DNA of 35,216 bases from Prolixibacteraceae bacterium (lineage in GTDB: Bacteria > Bacteroidota > Bacteroidia > Bacteroidales > Prolixibacteraceae). How positions within the stretch are numbered: position 1 is the first letter of the stretch; every line of letters begins with the position of its first letter. The translations under genes were made by a program, and so were the position numbers. The notes below the pieces were generated by a model. That model saw nothing but the letters and a program-made list of their open reading frames with translations, did no database searches and was not told where the DNA came from. The stretch covers positions 1-35,216 of the forward strand of contig DMSQ01000023.1 in assembly GCA_003457135.1 (NCBI GenBank), written 5' to 3'. Positions 1 through 9,787 of the stretch are shown here, in pieces.

Positions 1-3000
1 TTCAATCCATCGAGATAATCAACTTTACCCTGTATGGCAGCTTCGTTCAAAACCTTGGTGGTTTCCTGGAAAGAAGCGGCTGATAACCAACTACGTGTTT
101 GAAGTGCAGCACGGGTAATCCCCTGAAGTATCTGACTTGAAGTTGCAGGAATTGCATCCCTTCCTTCAACCAGTTTTTTATCGCGACGACGAAGATTTGA
201 GTTTTCATCTCTCAAACGACGTGAAGTAATGATCTGTCCAGGTTTCAAACTATCTGAATCTCCGGCTTCAATCACCACTTTCTTGTTGTAAATCCAGTCG
301 TTTTCGTGCAGGAATTCATGCTTGTCAACGATTTGCTTTTCAAGGAAACGGGTATCGCCCGGATCGTCTATCTCCACTTTACGCATCATCTGACGAATAA
401 TCACCTCGTAATGCTTGTCGTTTATTTTTACACCCTGCATCCGGTAAACATCCTGAACTTCATTCAAAATATATTCCTGAACAGCGGTTGGTCCTTTGAT
501 CGCCAAAATATCGGATGGAGTAATTGCACCATCAGAAAGTGGAGTACCAGCACGGATATAGTCATTTTCCTGAACCAGGATCTGACGTGACAGCGGAACG
601 AGGTAACGTTTAACTTCTCCGGTTTTCGAGGTTACCACAATTTCGCGGTTTCCACGTTTAATTTTACCCAAAGAAATTTCACCGTCAATTTCCGAAACAA
701 CAGCAGGATTGGAAGGATTTCTGGCTTCAAACAACTCAGTTACACGGGGCAAACCACCGGTGATGTCACCAGCTTTACCGGCAGCGCGGGGAATTTTTAC
801 CAAAACAGCGCCAGCTTCAACAATATCGCCATCTTCTACGGCCATGTGACCTGCAACCGGCAAGTTATAAGTACGTATGACATTGCCTTGTTCATCCAAA
901 ATCCTTAATCCCGGATTTTTGGTTTTATCCCTGGTTTCAATGATTACTTTTTCCTTGTACCCGGTTTGTTCATCCGATTCTTCGCGGTATGTAATACCAT
1001 CAATAACCTGTTCGAATGAAATCTTCCCTTTAAACTCGGTAATGATAACGCCGTTGTATGGATCCCATTCACAAATACGCATTCCTTTCTTCACTTCCTG
1101 ACCGTTTTCGATAAAGAGTTTCGATCCGTAAGGAATGTTATGAGTGGAGAGCTGGATTCTGGTATTTTTATCAATAATTCGTAATTCAGCCAAACGGCTA
1201 ACTACAATGTACGTTTTTCCTGAAGGAGAAACTGTATCTCCGGTAACTTGTTCAACCACACGCAATTCATCAATTTCGGCAATACCATCGTATTTTGAAT
1301 CAATGGCCGATTGTGTTGAAATGTTACCGGCAATACCTCCTACGTGGAAAGTACGAAGAGTAAGCTGTGTTCCCGGTTCACCAATTGACTGTGCGGCAAT
1401 AACACCAACAGCTTCACCACGTTGAACCATCGTACTTCCGGCCAGATTCAAACCATAACATTTGGCACAGACTCCAACCTTTGATTCACAGGTTAAAACC
1501 GAACGAATTTCAACGGCTTCGATTGGTGATTCTTCAATTTTATTACCAATTTCATCGGTAATAATTTCTCCTGAAGTGACAATCAATTCACCGGTAAGCG
1601 GATTGTAAATATCGTGAACAGTTGAGCGTCCGATAATCCTTTCGAACAGGGAAGCTACAACTTCTTCATTGTTTTTAATTGCAGCAGCTACCAAGCCTCG
1701 CAAAGTTCCGCAATCTTCTTCATTAATAATCACATCCTGAGCCACGTCAACCAATCTACGGGTCAGATAACCGGCATCAGCAGTTTTCAGGGCGGTATCG
1801 GCCAAACCCTTACGTGCACCGTGAGTTGAAATGAAGTATTCCAAAACCGACAGTCCTTCTTTAAAGTTGGCCAAAATCGGGTTTTCAATAATCTGGGATC
1901 CGGTGGAACCTGATTTTTGAGGTTTCGCCATCAAACCACGCATTCCACATAGCTGACGTATCTGCTCTTTAGAACCACGGGCTCCGGAATCAAGCATCAT
2001 ATAAACCGAATTGAATCCCTGGCGGTCGGTACTTAATGTTTTCATTACCGAATTGGTCAGTTTGGCATTGGCATGTGTCCAGATATCAATAACCTGATTG
2101 TACCGTTCGTTATTGGTAATGAATCCCTGGTTGTAATTCAGCATTACTTCCTCCACTTCTTCATAACCAGCATCAACGATTTCTTTTTTATCGAAAGGAA
2201 CCACCACATCACTCAGGTTGAACGACAATCCGCCGCGATATGCCATCATATAACCCAAATCCTTAATAGCATCAAGGAAATGTACGGTTACCGCATTGCT
2301 GCATTTTTTATAAATATCAGAAATAATGGTCCGAAGCGATTTTTTAGTCAGCAACTGATTGATGTAACCAACTGCTTTTGGAACTGACTGGTTGAAAATG
2401 ATTCGGCCAACAGTTGTTTCGATGATGTGTTTGAACATTTCACCTTTCTCATCCACGTCTTCAACTTTCACCTTGATGATCGCGTGCAAATCAATTACAC
2501 CTTCGTTGTAAGCAATAATTACCTCTTCAGTCGAGTAGAAAATCATGCCTTCACCACGAGCGCCAGGGCGAGGTTTGGTCATATAATACAGACCGAGAAC
2601 CATGTCCTGCGATGGAACAGTGATAGGCGCACCATTCGCCGGATTCAGAAGGTTATGCGATGCAAGCATCAACATTTGGGCTTCCAAAACCGCAGCATTT
2701 CCCAGTGGTACATGAACCGCCATCTGGTCGCCATCGAAGTCGGCGTTGAAACCGGTACAAACAAGCGGGTGAAGCTGAATAGCTTTTCCTTCAACTAAAA
2801 CCGGCTGGAATGCCTGAATGGATAAACGGTGCAGCGTGGGCGCACGGTTCAGCATGACAGGATGTCCTTTCAGTACGTTTTCAAGAATATCCCAAACTAC
2901 CGGGTCTTTGCGGTCAACAATTTTTTTGGCCGATTTCACTGTCTTCACAATACCGCGCTCAATCAGTTTTCGGATGATAAATGGTTTGAAAAGCTCAGCA

Positions 3001-4154
3001 GCCATATCTTTTGGAAGTCCGCATTCGTGCAGTTTCAGTTTTGGTCCGATAACAATGACCGAACGGGCTGAATAGTCAACGCGTTTACCCAACAAGTTCT
3101 GACGGAAACGACCTTGTTTCCCTTTCAAACTGTCGGACAACGATTTTAACGCGCGGTTATTCTCTGTTTTAACAGCATTTGATTTTCTGGAGTTATCGAA
3201 CAACGAATCAACTGCTTCCTGAAGCATACGTTTTTCGTTACGCAAGATGACTTCCGGAGCTTTGATTTCGATCAATCGTTTCAAACGGTTGTTGCGGATA
3301 ATTACCCTGCGGTACAAGTCGTTCAAATCGGAAGTGGCAAAACGGCCGCCATCAAGTGGAACCAACGGACGCAAATCAGGTGGAATTACCGGAACAACTT
3401 TCACAATCATCCATTCCGGACGATTAATATTTTTGCTTGCACGGAAAGCCTCAACTACCTGAAGACGTTTCAAAGCTTCGTTTTTACGTTGCTGTGAGGT
3501 CTCGGTATTGGCTTTATGACGAAGGTCGAATGACATTTCGTCCAATTCCAATCGCTGAAGCAAAGTATATAGGGCATCGGCCCCCATACGTGCAATAAAT
3601 TTATTCGGATCGGCATCATCCAGATACTGGTTTTCCTTTGGCAAAGAATCCAGAATATCCAGATATTCTTCTTCAGTAAGGAAATCAAGATATTTTACTC
3701 CATCCTGAGCTTTTACCCCAGCATTGATGACCACATATCTTTCGTAATAAATAATTGCATCCAATTTTTTGGTAGGTAATCCTAAAAGGTAGCCAATTTT
3801 ATTAGGTAACGATTTGAAATACCAAATATGTGCCACCGGAACAACCAATGAAATATGACCCATGCGCTCGCGACGCACTTTTTTCTCGGTTACTTCAACA
3901 CCGCAACGGTCACAAACAATTCCCTTGTAACGAATCCGTTTGTATTTGCCGCAATGGCACTCATAATCCTTAACAGGTCCAAAGATTCGTTCGCAGAACA
4001 AACCATCGCGTTCAGGTTTATAAGTCCGGTAATTTATCGTTTCAGGTTTCAATACTTCTCCATGCGAACGTTCAAGAACTTCCTCAGGTGAAGCCAGACT
4101 GATACCAATTTTGGCAAAGCTACTTTTAACTTTATTGTCTTTTCTGAATGCCAT
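1..4154 (-). CDS. rpoC: DNA-directed RNA polymerase subunit beta' (partial, C-terminus off the window)
   Basis: This is the largest catalytic subunit of RNA polymerase. The protein starts MAFRKDNKVK at the ATG at 4154-4152 and stays open to the left edge, giving 1384 codons. The family in this phylum is a little over 1400 residues, so I infer that only a few dozen C-terminal residues are missing. The N-terminal zinc ribbon is visible as Cys66, Cys68, Cys81 and Cys84. The catalytic Mg-binding motif NADFDGDQ is near residue 473 (about 2715-2750). The second zinc site is visible as DCGTLRG near residue 816 and CESKVGVCAKC near residue 890. The gene follows rpoB after a 57-bp gap and is the last gene seen of the secE-rpoC operon. 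No Shine-Dalgarno sequence precedes the start, as is normal in Bacteroidota. Identification is certain from sequence and context. Confidence 0.98.
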   Translation of the reverse strand, partial: MAFRKDNKVKSSFAKIGISLASPEEVLERSHGEVLKPETINYRTYKPERDGLFCERIFGPVKDYECHCGKYKRIRYKGIVCDRCGVEVTEKKVRRERMGHISLVVPVAHIWYFKSLPNKIGYLLGLPTKKLDAIIYYERYVVINAGVKAQDGVKYLDFLTEEEYLDILDSLPKENQYLDDADPNKFIARMGADALYTLLQRLELDEMSFDLRHKANTETSQQRKNEALKRLQVVEAFRASKNINRPEWMIVKVVPVIPPDLRPLVPLDGGRFATSDLNDLYRRVIIRNNRLKRLIEIKAPEVILRNEKRMLQEAVDSLFDNSRKSNAVKTENNRALKSLSDSLKGKQGRFRQNLLGKRVDYSARSVIVIGPKLKLHECGLPKDMAAELFKPFIIRKLIERGIVKTVKSAKKIVDRKDPVVWDILENVLKGHPVMLNRAPTLHRLSIQAFQPVLVEGKAIQLHPLVCTGFNADFDGDQMAVHVPLGNAAVLEAQMLMLASHNLLNPANGAPITVPSQDMVLGLYYMTKPRPGARGEGMIFYSTEEVIIAYNEGVIDLHAIIKVKVEDVDEKGEMFKHIIETTVGRIIFNQSVPKAVGYINQLLTKKSLRTIISDIYKKCSNAVTVHFLDAIKDLGYMMAYRGGLSFNLSDVVVPFDKKEIVDAGYEEVEEVMLNYNQGFITNNERYNQVIDIWTHANAKLTNSVMKTLSTDRQGFNSVYMMLDSGARGSKEQIRQLCGMRGLMAKPQKSGSTGSQIIENPILANFKEGLSVLEYFISTHGARKGLADTALKTADAGYLTRRLVDVAQDVIINEEDCGTLRGLVAAAIKNNEEVVASLFERIIGRSTVHDIYNPLTGELIVTSGEIITDEIGNKIEESPIEAVEIRSVLTCESKVGVCAKCYGLNLAGSTMVQRGEAVGVIAAQSIGEPGTQLTLRTFHVGGIAGNISTQSAIDSKYDGIAEIDELRVVEQVTGDTVSPSGKTYIVVSRLAELRIIDKNTRIQLSTHNIPYGSKLFIENGQEVKKGMRICEWDPYNGVIITEFKGKISFEQVIDGITYREESDEQTGYKEKVIIETRDKTKNPGLRILDEQGNVIRTYNLPVAGHMAVEDGDIVEAGAVLVKIPRAAGKAGDITGGLPRVTELFEARNPSNPAVVSEIDGEISLGKIKRGNREIVVTSKTGEVKRYLVPLSRQILVQENDYIRAGTPLSDGAITPSDILAIKGPTAVQEYILNEVQDVYRMQGVKINDKHYEVIIRQMMRKVEIDDPGDTRFLEKQIVDKHEFLHENDWIYNKKVVIEAGDSDSLKPGQIITSRRLRDENSNLRRRDKKLVEGRDAIPATSSQILQGITRAALQTRSWLSAASFQETTKVLNEAAIQGKVDYLDGL

Positions 4155-4211
4155 ATATCGATTGTTATTTTATCAAGTTTATATCAGAAAATCAGATTGA
4201 TTCTCCTTAAA

Positions 4212-7200
4212 TTAATCCAGGTTAACACTCAACCCAAGGCCACGTAATTCGTGCAGCAATACGTTTAACGATTCAGGAATACCAGCCGCCGGCATAGGTT
4301 CACCCTTCACGATTGATTCGTAAGCTTTAGCTCTGCCTAAAACATCATCAGATTTGACAGTCAGGATTTCCTGAAGAATATTGGATGCGCCGAATGCTTC
4401 GAGCGCCCAAACTTCCATTTCCCCAAAACGCTGACCCCCGAACTGAGCTTTACCGCCCAATGGTTGCTGCGTAATCAGTGAATATGGTCCGATTGAACGG
4501 GCATGCATTTTATCTTCAACCATGTGGCCCAGTTTCAGCATATAAATGATACCGACAGTTGCTGGCTGATCGAATGGTTCACCGGTACCTCCATCACGAA
4601 GGTAAGTCTTGCCATATAGCGGTACGCCAGCCTGTTCAGTATATTCACATACCTGGTCAAGGGTTGCGCCATCAAAAATTGGAGTTGCAAATTTCAGTCC
4701 CAATTCTAATCCGGCCCAGGCCAAAACAGTTTCATATATTTGTCCAAGGTTCATACGCGATGGTACGCCCAGTGGGTTCAGTACGATATCAACCGGAGTT
4801 CCGTCTTCAAGGAATGGCATATCTTCGTCGCGAACAATACGCGAAACGATACCCTTATTTCCGTGACGCCCGGCCATTTTATCACCAATCTGCAGTTTAC
4901 GTTTTTTAGCCACATAAACTTTGGCAAGCTGAATGATACCTGCAGGTAGTTCATCGCCGATGGTCACATTGTAGCGTTTTCGTTTTGATACCGCTTCAAG
5001 TTCCTTATGCTTCATGATGTAATTGTTGATCAGAGCGAAAATCATATCGTTCTTATCCTTATCCGTCGTCCATTTGGTAGGATTAATCGTCAGATAATCA
5101 ATATCCTGAAGTTGTTTCAAAGTAAACTTGATTCCTTTACCAATGATGTCGCCACCATAATAGTCTTTCACGCCCTGACTGGTTTTACCATTCACGAGCG
5201 TAAATAACTTATCTTCCAGCTTTGCACGTAACCCGGAAGCATGACGGTCAAACTCTTCGTCGATTGAATCGAGAAGCGGTTTAGTCGCCATTTTGCCTTT
5301 TTTATCTTTTACTACCCGTGAGAATAGTTTTTTATCTATGATTGTGCCATTCAACGATGGAGAAGCTTTTAATGAAGCATCCTTCACATCACCTGCTTTG
5401 TCACCAAAGATTGCACGGAGTAATTTTTCTTCCGGAGAAGGATCAGATTCACCCTTTGGAGTAATCTTTCCAATCAGGATATCGCCAGGTTTTACAACTG
5501 CGCCGATACGAATTAACCCGTTTTCATCCAGATTTTTGGTAGCTTCTTCACTAACGTTTGGAATGTCAGAAGTGAATTCTTCAACACCACGTTTGGTGTC
5601 ACGAACTTCCAATGCATATTCATCAACGTGGATCGAGGTGAAAACATCTTCACGAACAACGCGTTCTGAAATTACAATTGCATCCTCATAGTTATATCCC
5701 TGCCAGGGCATGAATGCAACTTTAAGATTCCTTCCCAAAGCCAGTTCACCACCCTGAGTAGCATATCCTTCAGTAAGCACCTGTCCTTTGGTTACGCGAT
5801 CGCCCTTAGTTACAATAGGTTTAAGGTCAACCACTGTACCCTGATTGGTTTTCTGAAATTTAGAAATACGGTAAACCACAATTTCAGGATCGAAACTTAC
5901 AAAACGTTCTTCTTCGCTTTTGTCGTAACGAATATGGATTTCGTCGGCATCAACAAATTCGACTACACCATTATCTTCAGCTACAATCAAAACTCTTGAA
6001 TCAATTGCAGCGCGGGCTTCCAAACCAGTTCCTACAATAGGAGCTTCCGGCCGGAGAAGCGGTACTGCCTGACGCATCATGTTTGAACCCATCAAAGCAC
6101 GGTTGGCATCATCATGTTCAAGGAAAGTGATTAATGAAGCCGCTACCGATGCAATCTGGTTAGGACCAACGTCCATCAGGTTCACATCCATTTTAGGAAC
6201 AATCGGATAGTCACCATCCAAACGTGATTTTACCCTTGAAGAGATAAATAGTCCTTCTGAATCAATCTTGGCATTGGCCTGAGCGATAATTCTTCCTTCT
6301 TCTTCTTCTGCAGTCAGGTAAACAACACCACTGTCAGACAAATCTACCTTACCATTTTCAACCTTGCGGTATGGAGTAGAAATAAACCCGAGATCAGTAA
6401 CCTTAGCAAAAACGCAAAGCGAAGAAATCAGCCCAATATTTGGTCCTTCAGGAGTTTCAATCGGACAAAGACGACCATAATGCGTATAATGAACGTCGCG
6501 AACCTCGAATCCGGCTCTTTCACGCGAAAGACCGCCCGGCCCCAAAGCTGACATACGACGTTTATGAGTCATTTCAGCCAATGGATTCGTTTGATCCATA
6601 AACTGTGACAAGGCATTCGTCCCGAAGAATGAATTAATTACAGAGGATAAAGTTTTTGAATTAATGAGATCAATTGGCGTAAACACTTCATTATCGCGTA
6701 CATTCATACGTTCACGAATAGTACGGGCCATACGGGCCAAGCCAACGCCAAACTGATTATACATCTGTTCGCCTACGGTACGAACACGACGGTTGCTCAA
6801 GTGGTCAATATCGTCAACATCGGTCTTTGAATTTACCAGCTTGATCAAATATTTAATAATCTCAATAATATCTTCCTTGGTTAAAACCTGGACACCCATA
6901 TCAATATTAAGGCCCAGCTTTTTGTTGATCCGGTAACGGCCAACTTCCCCTAGATCATATCTTTTTTCAGAGAAAAACAGCTTATCAATGACATCGCGTG
7001 CTGTTGCATCATCAGGTGGTTCAGCGTTACGCAATTGACGGTAGATATGTAATACTGCTTCTTTCTCTGAGTTACAGGGGTCTTTCTGAAGGGTATTGTA
7101 TATAATGGCAAAATCCTGCAGGTTCTGGTCTTCTTTATGCAGCAAAATTGTTTTTGCCCCGGAATCTACGATTTCATCAATATGATCGTTTTCAATAATT

Positions 7201-8024
7201 GTTTCACGGTCTATAACGACCTCGTTACGTTCGATGGATACTACTTCTCCGGTATCTTCATCAACGAAATCTTCAACCCAGGTTTTGAGGACACGGGCAG
7301 CCAGTTTACGGCCAACGACTTTCTTTAAACCAGATTTAGATACTTTAATTTCATCGGCAAGGTCGAAAATTTCAAGGATATCCTTGTCACTTTCAAAGCC
7401 AATTGCACGAAGCAAAGTCGTAACCGGCAATTTTTTCTTGCGATCAATATAAGCAAACATCACACTGTTAATGTCTGTTGCAAACTCGATCCATGATCCT
7501 TTAAAAGGAATAATCCGGGCTGAATAAAGTTTGGTGCCATTCGCGTGCATACTTTGTCCGAAGAAAACTCCGGGAGAACGATGCAACTGTGAAACGACAA
7601 CGCGTTCAGCTCCGTTAATAACAAATGTGCCCCGTGGGGTCATGTATGGAACAGTACCCAAATAAACATCCTGAACAACCGTATCAAAATCTTCATGCTC
7701 CGGATCGGTACAATACAATTTTAATTTGGCTTTCAGCGGAACACTAAAAGTTAAACCGCGCTCAATACATTCATCAATGGAATAACGTGGCGGATCAACT
7801 GAATAGTCAACATATTCGAGAACAAAGTTGTTCCTGGTATCGGTAATTGGGAAATTTTCTTCAAACACCCTATATAAACCTTCATCTTTTCGCTGATCAG
7901 GAGTAGTTCCTAATTGAAAAAATTCGATGAAAGATTTAATCTGGACTTCCAGAAAATCCGGATAGTCGAAGACGGTTTTTGTTGAAGAAAAGCTAATCCT
8001 CTGGTTTTCAATTTTTACTGACAT
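4212..8024 (-). CDS. rpoB: DNA-directed RNA polymerase subunit beta
   Basis: This is the 1270-residue beta subunit of RNA polymerase, which with beta' forms the active-site cleft and is the target of rifampicin. The rifampicin pocket (about residues 470-495, near 6540-6610) reads LSQFMDQTNPLAEMTHKRR followed by MSALGPGG. The residues equivalent to E. coli D516, H526 and S531 are all the sensitive type. The position equivalent to Q510 is Ala. Further on, the conserved block RLCPIETPEGPNIG and the C-terminal GGKAQFGGQRFGEMEVWALE are intact. The length fits Bacteroidota RpoB. The gene lies between rplL (110-bp gap containing a hairpin) and rpoC (57-bp gap). No Shine-Dalgarno sequence is visible before the ATG at 8024. 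Confidence 0.99.
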   Translation of the reverse strand: MSVKIENQRISFSSTKTVFDYPDFLEVQIKSFIEFFQLGTTPDQRKDEGLYRVFEENFPITDTRNNFVLEYVDYSVDPPRYSIDECIERGLTFSVPLKAKLKLYCTDPEHEDFDTVVQDVYLGTVPYMTPRGTFVINGAERVVVSQLHRSPGVFFGQSMHANGTKLYSARIIPFKGSWIEFATDINSVMFAYIDRKKKLPVTTLLRAIGFESDKDILEIFDLADEIKVSKSGLKKVVGRKLAARVLKTWVEDFVDEDTGEVVSIERNEVVIDRETIIENDHIDEIVDSGAKTILLHKEDQNLQDFAIIYNTLQKDPCNSEKEAVLHIYRQLRNAEPPDDATARDVIDKLFFSEKRYDLGEVGRYRINKKLGLNIDMGVQVLTKEDIIEIIKYLIKLVNSKTDVDDIDHLSNRRVRTVGEQMYNQFGVGLARMARTIRERMNVRDNEVFTPIDLINSKTLSSVINSFFGTNALSQFMDQTNPLAEMTHKRRMSALGPGGLSRERAGFEVRDVHYTHYGRLCPIETPEGPNIGLISSLCVFAKVTDLGFISTPYRKVENGKVDLSDSGVVYLTAEEEEGRIIAQANAKIDSEGLFISSRVKSRLDGDYPIVPKMDVNLMDVGPNQIASVAASLITFLEHDDANRALMGSNMMRQAVPLLRPEAPIVGTGLEARAAIDSRVLIVAEDNGVVEFVDADEIHIRYDKSEEERFVSFDPEIVVYRISKFQKTNQGTVVDLKPIVTKGDRVTKGQVLTEGYATQGGELALGRNLKVAFMPWQGYNYEDAIVISERVVREDVFTSIHVDEYALEVRDTKRGVEEFTSDIPNVSEEATKNLDENGLIRIGAVVKPGDILIGKITPKGESDPSPEEKLLRAIFGDKAGDVKDASLKASPSLNGTIIDKKLFSRVVKDKKGKMATKPLLDSIDEEFDRHASGLRAKLEDKLFTLVNGKTSQGVKDYYGGDIIGKGIKFTLKQLQDIDYLTINPTKWTTDKDKNDMIFALINNYIMKHKELEAVSKRKRYNVTIGDELPAGIIQLAKVYVAKKRKLQIGDKMAGRHGNKGIVSRIVRDEDMPFLEDGTPVDIVLNPLGVPSRMNLGQIYETVLAWAGLELGLKFATPIFDGATLDQVCEYTEQAGVPLYGKTYLRDGGTGEPFDQPATVGIIYMLKLGHMVEDKMHARSIGPYSLITQQPLGGKAQFGGQRFGEMEVWALEAFGASNILQEILTVKSDDVLGRAKAYESIVKGEPMPAAGIPESLNVLLHELRGLGLSVNLD

Positions 8025-8064
8025 CTATCTAAATGTATTAATTGAACTTAAAAGATAAATATAC

Positions 8065-8098
8065 AAAAAGGGATAGAACCCCACGTATGTGAGGTTCT
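8065..8098 (-). terminator. Hairpin with U-tract between rplL and rpoB (attenuator-like or processing stem)
   Basis: On the transcribed (minus) strand, AGAACCUCAC and GUGGGGUUCU form a 10-bp stem around the loop AUAC. AUCCC and a run of five U follow. One pair is U-G, which exists only in the minus-strand RNA; on the plus strand the same position is a C/A mismatch. This polarity supports an RNA structure in the rplL to rpoB message. In E. coli the same intergenic region holds a partial terminator and an RNase III site that lower rpoBC expression relative to the ribosomal proteins. A similar role here is inference. Confidence 0.6.
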
Positions 8099-8134
8099 AA
8101 ACCATATCAACCTAAAAATAAGGCCGTAAGACTT

Positions 8135-8512
8135 TTATTTAAGTTCAACTTCAGCTCCAGCTTCTTCTAATTGAGATTTTAACGCTTCAGCCTCATCTTT
8201 AGAAACTTTTTCTTTTACTGCTCTTGGAGCAGCATCAACAACTTCTTTAGCTTCTTTCAGACCAAGACCTGTTAACTCTTTAACTAATTTCACTACAGCC
8301 AATTTTGACTGACCGGCTGCTTTCAGAATAACATCGAATTCGGTTTGAACAGCAGCTTCCACTTCTTCAGCAGGGCCGGCAGCAGCAGCAACAGCAACGG
8401 CTGCGGCAGCAGGTTCAATACCATATTCCGATTTTAGAATTCCGGCTAATTCATTTACTTCTTTTACAGTTAAGTTCACCAACTCTTCCGCAAGTTTTTT
8501 TAAATCTGCCAT
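8135..8512 (-). CDS. rplL: Large ribosomal subunit protein bL12 (L7/L12)
   Basis: This is the stalk protein of the large ribosomal subunit. It binds L10 as dimers and recruits the translational GTPases. The 125-residue protein has the usual order: an N-terminal dimerisation helix region (MADLKKLAEELVNLTVKEV), an Ala-rich hinge at about residues 35-50 (PAAAAVAVAAAAGPAEEV), and a C-terminal globular domain with KLAVVKLVKELTGLGLKEAK. Length and acidic, Ala-rich composition match the family. It lies 35 bp after rplJ and upstream of rpoB, as in nearly all bacteria. The surplus of L12 over RNA polymerase would fit partial termination at the hairpin just downstream. Confidence 0.98.
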   Translation of the reverse strand: MADLKKLAEELVNLTVKEVNELAGILKSEYGIEPAAAAVAVAAAAGPAEEVEAAVQTEFDVILKAAGQSKLAVVKLVKELTGLGLKEAKEVVDAAPRAVKEKVSKDEAEALKSQLEEAGAEVELK

Positions 8513-8547
8513 TTCGATAATAATTTTTAATATAATTTTATAACTAA

Positions 8548-9069
8548 CTAATTTCCTCTTTCTCCCAGCGTCTTCAAAACTCCATGGATGATATTTCCAC
8601 CTGATTGTAATGCACCCAATACATTCTTCATTGGAGACTGCAATAATCCGATAACCTCACCAATCAATTCATTCTTAGACTTAATAGAAACTAATATATC
8701 CAATTGGTCTTCACCAACATAAACCGACTCCTGAACGTATGCGCCTTTTAAAATGGGCATCTTATTCTTTTTCTTGAAGTCTTTTATCAATTTTGCAGGA
8801 ACATTTGCATTCTCACAAAACATGACGGATGTATTACCTTTGAGTACATCGTAAAGTTCTTCCGCATTTTTATTTGATGCTTCCAATGCTTTACGCAATA
8901 GGGTATTCTTCACTACAACAAGTTCTACATGCTGTTTGTCGCATAAGCGCCGTAAACTACTTGTTTTAGCGGCATTCAGGCCTTCAATATCAGTCAGATA
9001 GAAATGAGTTGATGAATTGATCTGCTCTGTTAGACTACCGATAATTTCGTGTTTTTCTGATCTTTTCAT
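8548..9069 (-). CDS. rplJ: Large ribosomal subunit protein uL10
   Basis: This is the stalk base protein that anchors the L7/L12 dimers on 23S rRNA. The 173-residue sequence begins MKRSEKHEIIGSLTEQI and carries the typical block ELVVVKNTLLRKAL at about residues 50-63. Its C-terminal helix binds L12. Only 5 bp separate it from rplA, so any L10 autoregulatory leader would have to lie within the end of rplA; I did not identify one. Length is normal for the family and identification is firm from sequence and operon position. Confidence 0.97.
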   Translation of the reverse strand: MKRSEKHEIIGSLTEQINSSTHFYLTDIEGLNAAKTSSLRRLCDKQHVELVVVKNTLLRKALEASNKNAEELYDVLKGNTSVMFCENANVPAKLIKDFKKKNKMPILKGAYVQESVYVGEDQLDILVSIKSKNELIGEVIGLLQSPMKNVLGALQSGGNIIHGVLKTLGERGN

Positions 9070-9074
9070 ATCAT

Positions 9075-9773
9075 TTACTTTTCAGAGACAGACTTAGGTT
9101 CAACTTGTATTCCAGGACTCATAGTACTTGATACGTAGATGCTTTTCACATATGTACCTTTAGCTGCGGAAGGTTTGAGCTTAACCAGCGTATTAACAAA
9201 TTCGGTTGCATTCTCAACCAATTTCTGAGGGTCAAATGAAACTTTACCAACAGAAGTGTGAACGATCCCAAATTTATCAACCTTGAAGTCTATTTTACCA
9301 GCTTTTACTTCGGCAACAGCTTTTCCTATATCCATTGTAACTGTACCACTTTTAGGATTTGGCATTAAACCGCGCGGACCTAAAATACGTCCAAGGGCAC
9401 CAACCTTACCCATAACAGGTGGCATAGTAATAATCACATCTACATCAGTCCATCCGCCTTTGATTTTTTCAACAAAGTCGTCGAGACCAACATAATCAGC
9501 TCCAGCATCTTTGGCCTCCTGTTCTTTGTCAGGAGTAACCAGGGCCAATACACGTACTTCTTTACCAGTACCATGAGGTAAAGTAACCACGCCTCTAACC
9601 ATTTGATTTGCTTTTCGTGGATCAACTCCAAGTCGGACATCAATATCTACAGAAGCATCGAACTTGGTAAAAGTTATTTCCTTTACAAGAGCCGAAGCTT
9701 CTTTGAGCGTATAGAGTTTCCCCTTTTCGAGTTTTTCCAGAGCAAGCTTTTTATTCTTTGTAATTCTGCCCAT
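9075..9773 (-). CDS. rplA: Large ribosomal subunit protein uL1
   Basis: This protein forms the mobile L1 stalk, which contacts the elbow of E-site tRNA. In many bacteria it also represses its own rplK-rplA message. The 232-residue protein is full length and shows the signature stretch MPPVMGKVGALGRILGPRGL (about residues 116-135) followed by MPNPKSGTVT. It lies 14 bp after rplK and 5 bp before rplJ. The ATG at 9773 gives the expected N-terminus MGRITKNKKLALEKLEKGK. I saw no obvious L1-binding mimic in the leader. Confidence 0.98.
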   Translation of the reverse strand: MGRITKNKKLALEKLEKGKLYTLKEASALVKEITFTKFDASVDIDVRLGVDPRKANQMVRGVVTLPHGTGKEVRVLALVTPDKEQEAKDAGADYVGLDDFVEKIKGGWTDVDVIITMPPVMGKVGALGRILGPRGLMPNPKSGTVTMDIGKAVAEVKAGKIDFKVDKFGIVHTSVGKVSFDPQKLVENATEFVNTLVKLKPSAAKGTYVKSIYVSSTMSPGIQVEPKSVSEK

Positions 9774-9787
9774 TTTAATAATTTTAA

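Noticed and set aside
4559..5691. Plus-strand frames of 66-132 codons opposite rpoB and others opposite rpoC (306-4091)
   Set aside because: They overlap highly conserved rpoB and rpoC coding sequence in antisense and show no recognisable protein features.
6540..6610. Possible rifampicin-resistance substitutions in rpoB
   Set aside because: The positions equivalent to D516, H526 and S531 are the sensitive residues. Other differences from E. coli, such as Thr and Met, fit normal Bacteroidota RpoB as I know it.
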